Shown piece after piece: positions 17,481 through 24,616 of a stretch of DNA of 24,616 nucleotides. Under the pieces are notes generated by a model. It did no database searches, was not told the DNA's origin, and saw only the letters and a program-made list of their open reading frames with translations. The number at the start of each line of letters is the position of its first letter. Position 1 is the first letter of the stretch. The DNA comes from Martensiomyces pterosporus (lineage: Eukaryota > Kickxellomycota > Kickxellomycetes > Kickxellales > Kickxellaceae), in contig MU603996.1 in assembly GCA_025201845.1 (NCBI GenBank), positions 903 to 25,518 of the forward strand, written 5' to 3'. Position numbers and translations under genes: made by a program.

Positions 17481-19389
17481 CTAAATAGTCATCAGGCCCG
17501 TCTCTGGATCTGTTTGGAGAACCTGGTCCAGTACTCCGTAGCGGCGTCCTCGACGGAGGCTGTGCAGGGCAACCAGGGTTACTCTCAAACCGCTGGAAAC
17601 GGCGCTGCACTGCTTTGTTCATGCTACGAACTTTTCTTTTCTTTGCTTCGGTGCGCACCAGCTGTTGGAGCCGCCGCACGGTGTTGTTAGTTGCTTGCTT
17701 GGCCTGCCTCATCCAACTCTGCCGAGACGCGCCTTCCTCTGCCACCAATTCGCGTGCCTTCTGCATCACCTGCTGGGGAGCTCCGTCTGGGAGGAGAGAG
17801 TCTGCCTCTTGCATGAGCTTCATCCATTGATGCTGTTGGGCCTGCCCTTTACAGACCTGGTGAGCCAGACGCTTACCAAGGTCCGAAGCCCTGTGCAGCT
17901 TGAGGTTCCACCTTGTCCAGGCTCGAATCTGTGCCTTTGACGGCAGGGCCTCCTTAGCTGCCTGATAGATGACCTCCTCCAGCGGCTCCTCGCTCCCTGC
18001 TTTCTGCTCCGCTTTCCTGGTGAGCAGGTCTCGCTGCTCGTTGGGTGCTGCCTCTGCGGCAATTCGAGGCTGGCGCTGTAGGGGGATGCGAGCGGGCTTT
18101 CGCGAGAAGGCCATCCCACCGATCTCCGCCCAAACCTGCCGGTGGTCCTCTCCCAGTGGGGACTCTTCCGTCATGATCGCTATTTGTCTGACCATGTCTC
18201 TTAGCCTGCCTTTGACGAAGATGTAATCGAGGGTGCTGTACGTGTCTCTTCGCTCGTAGGTGTACCCTGGGAGATCTCCATGCACAGCCCTCCAGGCATC
18301 TTGGTAGTGCTCTTTAAGTTGTTGCCCGATTGCTGAGTGATCTGTGGCTGACACCCACAGCTGTTCATTCAGGCTACCAAGTAGAACCACGCCCGCCCGC
18401 TTCCGTTGAGCATTCGTTAGCCATTTCTGGACTATGGCATCTGTCTCCTTGCGGATGCTCCTGTTTTCTGGCCCTGGAGGGCGGTATACTGCTATGATAT
18501 GTATCTTGTATCTTCTGAATGCCAGCGAGAGCCTGATGGCTGTCCCTAGCTCAGTGTTCTCTGGGCCGTGTGCAGTGTCCACTCTGTGTTGACGCTGGCT
18601 GATTCTGTCTGAGAGTAGCAGGGCCACCCCTTTTTGTCGGGTGCCTGCCGGATGCGTTGTTGCTCGCAGGTGGAGCCGGTACTTGCGTCTGAGCGCAACC
18701 TCCTTGTTCTTGATCTCCTCTGCTTGCCAGTGGGTTTCAGTGACCGCCAGTATGTCGGCTGCCATCCCCTGGCACACCTGTCCTAGTGCGTCAATATGGT
18801 GGGTGTGAATGATCCCATTCGCATTAACGCAGCCAATAATGCATGATGCAGGATGTGGTGTGGCCCATCCCGGAGAGAGCGACATTGACTGTCGCCACTC
18901 CTCAGGGTCAACTGTCGTGGGCTCTGCAGGAGGTTCTTCCTGTGGGGGTCTGGGGAGCGGTGGTCCTCGCGTGTTTGTCATTTTAATGGCATTCCACCCG
19001 GTAGGCTGGACTGCTACCTCCTTTCTCTGTTTAGGTACTTGGGCGTCCAGGTCCATCCCTTCCATGTCGTCTCCAGATTCCTCTGTCCAGTCGTCTTCCA
19101 GATTGCTGTCTTCCTCTTCCTCTTCGTCGCCAGTGTCCACCTCCTTGGTGGTTTGTCCATGCGGCACCCTAGTCTCCTCCGCTGGATCTGTGTCCGTCGA
19201 TGATGAACCTTCCACCGGCTCGACAGAAATGGCGTTCCTCCTTCTGCTCGATGTTTGTCCCGTTATTGGGGGCAGGGCAGTGGGTGCGCCCTGGTCCTCA
19301 TCTCCTGATGACTGTGCATCCTCACTCAACGACCTTGTTGGTCGACGCGTGCCCACCAGCGCTGCCAAGGACTTGTCCTCGATCTCTCC

Positions 19390-19683
19390 TTCCTCGGAGG
19401 CGTGCGACTGCGCTATGCGCCTGGGAACTGCCTCCATGACCTGCTCGGCCTCCGCGTAGCGTTCCAGCAGCTCGCTGCCCAGCCTTGCCATCATGCTGTG
19501 CTCAAACTGGTGTGTCCACGACGACCAGCGGGCTTCGCTTTCCTCGGAGGTGTGCGACTGCGCTATGCGCCTGGGCACTGCCTCCATGACCTGCTCGGCC
19601 TCCGCGTAGCGTTCCAGCAGCTCGCTGCCCAGCCTTGCCATCATGCTGTGCTCAAACTGGTGTGTCCACGACGACCAGCGGGC
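19390..19683. repeat. In-frame 150-bp tandem duplication in LINE ORF
   Basis: Copies at 19390-19533 and 19540-19683 (144 bp each, offset 150) differ at two positions (19401/19551 and 19426/19576). The offset is 50 codons, so the reading frame is kept and a helical unit beginning ARWSSWTHQFEHSMM is simply doubled. Confidence 0.95.
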
Positions 19684-19895
19684 ACGCGCCTCCTTGAGCG
19701 CCTTCTCCGGTGCCACTGGACCACTTGGCCGCGGGTCTGCCGGGGAGAGGGATGTGCGTATGGAGAACCTTGACCGTGCCAGGTAGGCGCAGAGGGATGA
19801 CCACTCGCTCACTCTGGTCACGATCTCGACTGACGACGGCCCAGTGCGTTCGATCCACCTTATGTGGATCTCTGCGCCTGTCGCGTTTTGCAGAG

Positions 19896-20158
19896 ACCTC
19901 CGTATAGAACCAGTGGTCTGCGACAAGCACCCTCCGATGTTGTCCACCACCAGGAGCGTCGCGACATCCTTCTCTTGTATGAACGGTGGCAGGGGGAATT
20001 TCTCCGCCGCCCTCTCCCGCTCTTCTTTACCTCCGGATAGAACCAGTGGTCTGCGACAAGCCCCCTCCGATGTTGTCCACCACCAGGAGCGTCGCGACAT
20101 CCTTCTCTTGTATGAACGGTGGCAGGGGGAATTTCTCCGCCGCCCTCTCCCGCTCTTC
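19896..20158. repeat. Frame-breaking 133-bp tandem duplication in LINE
   Basis: Copies at 19896-20025 and 20029-20158 (130 bp each, offset 133) differ at two positions (19903/20036 and 19929/20062) and are separated by 3 bp. The offset is one more than a multiple of three, so it shifts the frame and creates the stop that ends ORF1. Confidence 0.95.
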
Positions 20159-20884
20159 CGCTGATAGAGGCTCCACATGTCTAGCGGGAGCCGCTGGACG
20201 CCCCTGGTGTTCCTCCCGCTGCTGCGTCTGCATGGCTCCGCTCTTTCTTCCGGTAGCCACCTTCCAGGCATACGACTGTGTCTGTGCTCCTGCCTGCTCC
20301 TGCCTGGCCTTTTCCCTCTCTTTCAGCAGGATGTCTCTGTACCTGCCCTGGTTCTGAACGTTCCTGTACACCTCGTTCGTTTTGTTCAGGAGCGCCTTCT
20401 GTCTCTCGACGCAATCGTGCAGTTTCTTCTCTGCTTGGAGCCATGTTCTTTGTTGGGCTTTAAATCTCTCTCTCTCATCCTTCAGCACCTTGTCGAGGCG
20501 CTCTTTTTCTTTTGCGATTCCTTCCTCGGTATGTTTGAACTTGTCTAGTTCCTTTTCATACCTTGCTCTTTCCTGGTCTGCTTCTTCAGCAGCCTTCCTG
20601 TGCTCGACCGATATTTTCTCCATCTCGCATGCTACCTTTGCCGCATCCCTGGACTCGGTCCCTTGGTCTATCTTCTTATTCATGCTCATCTCCTCGATAT
20701 CCTCTTCTGAATACCCCGCTTGGCGGAGCGTCTCCTTCATCTTTTCGATTTTCGCCTCAAGAAGCGAGTCTGGTGCAATCTGGGCTGCTGGAGCTGTTTG
20801 CATACCTCCCTGGTCTAAAGCTGCCACCGGATCGTCCGGTGGACAGGCCAAACCCCCTGTGAACGGATTTTCTGTACTTATCAT
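20027..20884 (-). CDS. LINE ORF1-like coiled-coil protein (285 aa, frame broken at its end)
   Basis: It starts with ATG at 20884 and has a long charged heptad-rich region at about 75-205 that should form a trimer- or dimer-type coiled coil, as in ORF1 nucleic-acid chaperones of non-LTR elements. A basic Gln/Arg-rich stretch follows (205-240), then the conserved-looking segment FPLPPFIQEKDVATLLVVD (about 252-270). The TAA at 20027-20029 sits exactly at the junction of a 133-bp tandem duplication, and the same 40 residues continue in the next frame. The natural protein therefore probably continued into the endonuclease ORF rather than ending here. No zinc knuckles are visible. Confidence 0.65.
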   Translation of the reverse strand: MISTENPFTGGLACPPDDPVAALDQGGMQTAPAAQIAPDSLLEAKIEKMKETLRQAGYSEEDIEEMSMNKKIDQGTESRDAAKVACEMEKISVEHRKAAEEADQERARYEKELDKFKHTEEGIAKEKERLDKVLKDERERFKAQQRTWLQAEKKLHDCVERQKALLNKTNEVYRNVQNQGRYRDILLKEREKARQEQAGAQTQSYAWKVATGRKSGAMQTQQREEHQGRPAAPARHVEPLSAEERERAAEKFPLPPFIQEKDVATLLVVDNIGGGLSQTTGSIRR

Positions 20885-21611
20885 TTGTTTTCACTTGTTC
20901 GCTTGTCAGCAAGAAGGAGTATAGGCTTTGACCCAGAAAGCTCCAGATCAGCAGGCCGGGTATTTTGCAGTCCTTTTTCCTTGACAAGGTATCGGCGAGG
21001 GAATTCTATAATGGGTTCTTACAGACAGTAATGACCCGAGGGTTTGTGGCGAGGAAGGCAGGCATGGTGCGCTCTTGCGCCATGAGGCTCGGACTTTGCT
21101 CGATGGTTTTTGTACTGATGAAGGGCCTGCCTTATTCGCGGCATTTACCCCGGATGAGATCCTGCTGGCGTCTACCAGCTCCCTTTTAGCTTGGCTTCCT
21201 TGAACTTCAAAGATGACTCGGGATTCGCCTCTGTTAAAAATAGCTTTTTGGGGAAAGAGCAGGAGGGAATGCAGCGCAAGACAGTGTGTGCAGAGTGCCA
21301 AAGAAAATCGGATTTCAGGAGTAGCTGTGATTTCACACACGATAGAATCACATACACAGCAGACATGCGAAGCCAAGGGCACAGCGCGGCCGCTTGTGAG
21401 AGCCAACATGTAATGTTCTTTCCATCCGTTTGCTCACACAAGTAATGCAAGAAGAGAAAAGAAGTGACTGCTGGTACCCAAGGCGAGCAATAGTAGCAGT
21501 GCTGCGGCGAATGAGAAACAGCGGATTTATTACAGACTATATAGGAAAACAAAGCGTCACGCAGAGGACAAACGAGCTATCCCGTGTTCACACGACAAGA
21601 GAAAGAGGAGG
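20885..21611. other. Unassigned stretch between LINE and transporter
   Basis: This 727-bp stretch is upstream of LINE ORF1 and downstream of the transporter stop, so it should hold the LINE 5' leader and the transporter 3' region. A plus-strand frame at 21012-21200 (63 codons, no ATG) reads with a protein-like composition and ends in ASTSSLLAWLP; a minus frame at 20948-21409 (153 aa) has several cysteines. I recognise neither. No terminator or RNA gene was identified. Confidence 0.45.
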
Positions 21612-22271
21612 CTAGTTGCCAGACTCGCTCTTGACATCGCCCTCCTCCACAACCGGCCCGCGATTTCCACTGGGAGCCAGCGAGGGGTTGGGCAGCGTGA
21701 AGAAGCTGCTCTGCTTGGTGATCAGGTCGGATGCGGCAATGTACCACGCAATCAGCGCAGTGAAGAGCCCAAAGTACCCGCCAGCCTGAACAACATGTGG
21801 CTTGGCGTTCCACTCGCCAGCGCACAGCAGAATAAACGTGATATCAAGGAACGCAAACAGAAGGCAAAGACCCAGGTTGGTGCGCAGCGTGGCAAGGAAG
21901 AAGATGAATGTCATGATGACCCATCCGAGGAGGAAAATGCCAATGGCGTGGCTGTGGGCCGTGTCACCAGCCGCAGTAAGTGCGCTGCCGACGCCAAACC
22001 CAGGGACGAGGATGACTGCATAGGACATCCAGAATCCGCCGTAGGACGAGAAGGCAGTAGCGCCGAATGTGTTGCCCGAGGCAAACTCCCACATGCCCGC
22101 CAGCAATTGGCACAGGCCGCCGTAGAAGAAAGCCAGGCCGGTGACGACGTTTGGCGGGGACCCAAGCTTCTGCCCAATTCCTCCGTTGTGGAGCGACAGC
22201 ACAAATGTCGTCAGCGCGAAGGCTGAAAGGCCGAGGGGCCCGGGGTTGCCGAACTTGCGAAACATGGGCAT
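21612..22271 (-). CDS. Acetate/succinate transporter, Ato (GPR1/FUN34/YaaH) family
   Basis: This 219-aa membrane protein carries both family signatures: NPGPLGLSAFALTTF (9-23) and the second-helix block FYGGLCQLLAGMWEFASGNTFGAT (49-72) followed by SYGGFW. Six hydrophobic segments lie at about 13-29, 43-63, 77-98, 108-127, 132-150 and 160-180, as expected for this family of six-helix acetate and succinate/H+ transporters or channels. The frame is open upstream to 22478, but the extra 69 residues do not resemble the family, and the ATG at 22271 places the signature at residue 9. The cytoplasmic N-tail is thus very short compared with yeast Ato1-3 (about 280 aa). The C-tail is acidic and hydrophilic. 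M3 (22265) is an alternative start. It probably sits in the plasma membrane and serves carbon uptake or pH/ammonia physiology; direction and substrate are inferred. Confidence 0.94.
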   Translation of the reverse strand: MPMFRKFGNPGPLGLSAFALTTFVLSLHNGGIGQKLGSPPNVVTGLAFFYGGLCQLLAGMWEFASGNTFGATAFSSYGGFWMSYAVILVPGFGVGSALTAAGDTAHSHAIGIFLLGWVIMTFIFFLATLRTNLGLCLLFAFLDITFILLCAGEWNAKPHVVQAGGYFGLFTALIAWYIAASDLITKQSSFFTLPNPSLAPSGNRGPVVEEGDVKSESGN

Positions 22272-22447
22272 ATTTTGGGTATGTATATTAAGTACGACGA
22301 AAGCAGTACAGTGTTGATAGTAAACAGGGCGGAGTAGCAGGCTTATTGCAGCTGGCAGACGAGCTGAGTTGAAGCGATACAGACAGAACAGCGAGGTGGA
22401 GGGGATGAATGCTTGATGGAGTGGAGAAGGCGGGGCTCTGCAATCTG

Positions 22448-22455
22448 CTTTTATA
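22448..22455 (-). promoter_or_regulatory. TATA box of the Ato transporter gene
   Basis: On minus the sequence reads TATAAAAG, 177-184 bp upstream of the chosen ATG at 22271. It lies downstream of the first codon of the longer frame (22478), which supports the shorter protein. Confidence 0.65.
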
Positions 22456-24271
22456 ATCGGAATATACACCGTGCACATCGAGCACTACACGGGGCGAGCA
22501 GATGCGGCCGCGCACAACTCTCAGCTTTGGCTTGAGGCATGGGAACGGGTGGCTCGAAGCACGCAGCGCGTTCTGCTTGCTTTGCTTCTTCTTTTTGCAG
22601 TAAAACAACAACGTCTGACAATTAGTGCGGAAACGGCGACGGGCGTGCGAGTTTGAGGATAAGACAAGTAAGAGTGCCAGAGCAGCTGTAGTGCGCCAAT
22701 CCCTAACTGCACATCTAATGCGTTTTTTGCTGCGCGGTCACAGGCGGCGGTCAGTGGTAGGGGTACCCAGCCACCCCTTTGCCTCGCTGTTACTCCTTTC
22801 GCCGCTGCTTCGGACCTCCTTTTGCTGCTCCTCTCCGTAGCCGCCCGCCTTCTCTCGGCCTTTTCGCCCAGCGCTGCACTGGGGCATGTGTCTCGCTGCC
22901 ATGCAACTTTACTTTCGCTGCCCGCTGCCGCCCAAATTCTCAATCCCCCAATCTTCCCCAGCCACACAATGTCCCTGAGAGCCATACTTGGGGAACAAAG
23001 GAAGGCACCCACTTTCTCTTGTTTCCTCATACACACGCGCTGTGCCCAGCGATATGCTCAGCGACAAAGGCTGCTGTCCTTTGTGTCTCAATATGGCTGT
23101 CTTGCCACGGAGAAAAACGCGTGCTTCGTCTTGTCTACAGCACCGATAAGACAAGTAGAGGGAAGCAGCCCGTGCATCTCTACAGGTTCTCCAAAAACAG
23201 CTCTTTCCTACATGTGCTCACTACCACGATACTGTCGCAAGGTTGCACCAAGCAAAGAAAAAAGCGTGCTGTCTAAAAGGTCCTTTGGAGAAAAGCTCGG
23301 TCGATGTCGAATGCCGGCTGCAAGCAGTTCTGCTCCCTGGCCCTGCTCAAGGATGCCATCTATTTTTCTTGCGCACACGCCCAAATGTAGGAGTTAAATC
23401 CCGTCATGTGCTGCACGTCCTTGTGCCTGCTGCACAGCATGCACCGCATCGCCTGTCTCTTTCCATATTTCCACGCTGTCCGCCCACCAAAGGGGATCGG
23501 CATTATGCATGAGCTGGCACAAGCACTGCTCGGTATTTTGGACACAGAGAAATCCGCTCCGTTCATTTCAGTCCGAGTGCACAAATGCGCCCAGGTGACC
23601 AGCGCGGGCTTTTCATTCTGCCTCTTCACTGATAGTAGCAAACCCAAGAGATAAGGGCAGGGCAAGAGCCGCCTGCCGTTTAATAGGATCGCTGTCTGGT
23701 GCTTGTGCTGCATGGTACACAGAGGCGTGTATAGATGGGAACTGGCCTTGGTTTGTGTGCATGTGCCCAGAGATAGACGATCCCCAAATAGGGAGGCAGT
23801 AAAGGAAGCGAGAGCAGAGCGGATCCGTGCGAGGAAGAGCAGATCTGAGCTACCGCAGTAGGCTGCTATGTATAGCGGACCAATGTTTTTATTTGCGGCA
23901 GCATGGATTCTCGAAGACTCCTGGTGGGGTGCACAGTGCACGCAACATGCATGCTTTCAAAGCAGCGGTAAATCTCTTTAAGATAAGGACCCTCCCGAGC
24001 CGCCCTCGGTACTTGGTGCGCCGAAATTTTCCTGGCAAATGTAGAGATAAGGCAATACCCGGATGCACTCGCTGCTATCTGCCCGTCTGGTTGGCCAGTG
24101 GTAGATGTGGACTGTCAGTTTGTGCCGAGAGATGCTCGGACACCTTGATCAAGCACCAGGCTACAATGTGACTGCATATTAACTTCCCAGGTGCGATTCC
24201 AAAATCAGCGAATTTAGGCAAGACACAACGCATGGTATGTGACTGCCACATTCTCAATAGTCGTGGTGATT
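22456..24271. other. Gene-poor stretch between transporter and right P450
   Basis: About 1.8 kb separate the divergent transporter and P450 promoters. The frames seen (plus 22822-23397, minus 22521-23036, minus 23360-23941) start at non-ATG codons or have no recognisable domain. An ATG at 22970 follows a CT-rich leader and opens 142 codons (MSLRAILGEQRK...), but composition is random-looking. I found no tRNA, repeat array or transposon motif. Confidence 0.5.
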
Positions 24272-24446
24272 GTATTTGATGTTACTGCTCGGCAGTGGTG
24301 TGGGGCGGGAGCATGTCACCACGTCTTTGTGGTCACAGCAGCTCTGCGCAATCGCGCTCCACCAGCACCTCTTCATCTCCAAACATCACTGGCGGCTACC
24401 AGCTACACCCGGAACAGCCCACGCCAAAAGGAAGAAAGTAAATATA

Positions 24447-24478
24447 CACGCCAACACGCCAACACGCCAACACGCCAT
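24447..24478. repeat. 8-bp minisatellite in right P450 promoter
   Basis: Three copies of CACGCCAA plus CACGCCAT in tandem lie 30-61 bp upstream of the ATG, preceded by an AAATATA element. Copy number is the same as in the left arm. Confidence 0.8.
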
Positions 24479-24507
24479 CCACCTGCACTGCCACCAAACC
24501 GCTACTA

Positions 24508-24616
24508 ATGAATAGCGCTGGTGGGAACTCTACACGCTTGATCTTTGACGACAACGACAGTGACAGCGACAGCAACAGCAACAGCACGCCCCTGTCCAGC
24601 ATCATGCTCTCGCTTG
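24508..24616 (+). CDS. Cytochrome P450, first 36 codons (runs off right edge)
   Basis: The ATG at 24508 opens a frame that matches the N-terminus of the left P450 except for one residue in the Asp-Ser run (Asp to Asn at residue 23). It reaches into the start of the membrane anchor (SIMLSL) before the window ends. On its own it could not be named; the assignment rests on near identity with the left copy, whose next 200 residues are clearly P450. It points outward, away from the left copy. Confidence 0.75.
   Translation, partial: MNSAGGNSTRLIFDDNDSDSDSNSNSTPLSSIMLSL

Larger units (their letters stand above)
17332..20271 (-). pseudogene. LINE second ORF: RNA-binding-like region plus APE endonuclease
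   Basis: The open frame is 979 codons, but the first 80 or so and the last 60-80 read as out-of-frame sequence; the meaningful part is about residues 84-900. Residues 100-180 resemble a small beta-alpha RNA-binding fold, 196-290 contain a duplicated 50-residue helical unit, and 320-405 are acidic. Residues 478-718 are an endonuclease/exonuclease/phosphatase-type domain with N485 (CVNANG), E512 (TETHW), N635, D682 (LDYIFVKG) and D709-H710 (GEDH). The GDxN motif reads GSLN (632-635), so its aspartate is Ser633, which should damage catalysis. After 720 comes a charged linker typical of the region between endonuclease and reverse transcriptase. The frame is lost before the reverse transcriptase begins. 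This nicks target DNA in intact relatives; here it is probably inactive. Confidence 0.85.
17175..20884 (-). mobile_element. Degenerate non-LTR (LINE) retrotransposon
   Basis: The element reads on minus. In order it has a coiled-coil ORF1 (20884 to 20027), a second reading frame with an acidic middle and an APE-type endonuclease, a Lys/Gln-rich linker, and only the start of a reverse transcriptase ending near 17250. It has at least two reading-frame breaks, two internal tandem duplications and a substituted endonuclease residue, so it is not autonomous. Most of the RT domain (including the YxDD box) and any 3' domain are missing. That is unusual, because LINE copies normally lose the 5' end. 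The precise ends and target-site duplications were not found; ORF1 suggests the 5' side is nearly complete. Confidence 0.85.
24272..24616. repeat. Right arm of 345-bp inverted repeat
   Basis: This is the reverse complement of 601-945 with three mismatches and no indels. The inner boundary is at about 24272, where similarity ends abruptly; the outer boundary is cut by the window end. Confidence 0.93.

Noticed and set aside
20948..21409. 153-codon minus-strand, Cys-containing frame upstream of LINE ORF1
   Set aside because: The cysteines do not form a regular zinc-binding spacing and nothing else supports coding; kept only as part of the unassigned stretch.
22272..22478. 69-codon N-terminal extension of the Ato transporter
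   Set aside because: It spans the TATA box and 5' leader and does not resemble the family; the signature begins right after the ATG at 22271.
22822..23397. 191-codon plus-strand frame downstream of the transporter promoter
   Set aside because: It begins with TTG, its first ATG is at 22970, and the residues show no domain or conserved pattern.
23360..23941. 193-codon minus-strand frame
   Set aside because: The start is GTG, composition is random-like and no domain is visible.

Overview
The window looks like nuclear DNA from an early-diverging filamentous fungus; a zoopagomycete of the Kickxellomycotina type is my best guess, at low to moderate confidence. The support is long uninterrupted genes (a 2384-codon Brr2-type helicase and a 1096-codon kinesin with no visible introns), TATA-type promoters 115-180 bp upstream of several start codons, a fungal-style kinesin-8, an acetate transporter of the Ato/GPR1 family, a xylose-reductase-like aldo-keto reductase, membrane P450s and a degenerate non-LTR retrotransposon. 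The window is from a draft assembly and contains one N-filled gap.

Layout. Positions 1-709 (minus) hold the N-terminal part of a cytochrome P450 that runs off the left edge, with its promoter at about 710-945. BRR2 (spliceosomal RNA helicase) fills 1101-8255 on minus. A 1.5 kb stretch without a convincing gene follows (8256-9764), with one short ORF that has a good start context. On plus come a 378-aa protein with a single C2H2 finger (9765-10901) and an aldo-keto reductase (11319-12287). A 305-base gap (12339-12643) is flanked by two identical 95-bp copies of the reductase 3' end. A kinesin-8 motor (13194-16484, plus) converges on a YbeY-type endoribonuclease (16616-17077, minus). Directly upstream of ybeY lies a broken LINE element (about 17175-20884, minus) with a coiled-coil ORF1, an APE endonuclease and a stump of reverse transcriptase. 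A 0.7 kb unassigned stretch is followed by an Ato-type acetate transporter (21612-22271, minus), then about 1.8 kb with no recognisable gene, then the first 36 codons of a second P450 (24508-24616, plus).

The housekeeping genes (splicing, spindle, organelle rRNA maturation) do not form an operon or pathway; they are ordinary neighbours. The most notable large-scale structure is a pair of nearly identical inverted arms (601-945 and 24272-24616, three differences in 345 bp) carrying the promoter and start of two outward-facing P450 genes. They bracket the whole 23 kb interior and may continue beyond both window edges. The LINE carries two internal tandem duplications of similar divergence; one of them breaks its reading frame. 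I found no CRISPR array, no clear tRNA or rRNA gene, and nothing I would call a new biological system.
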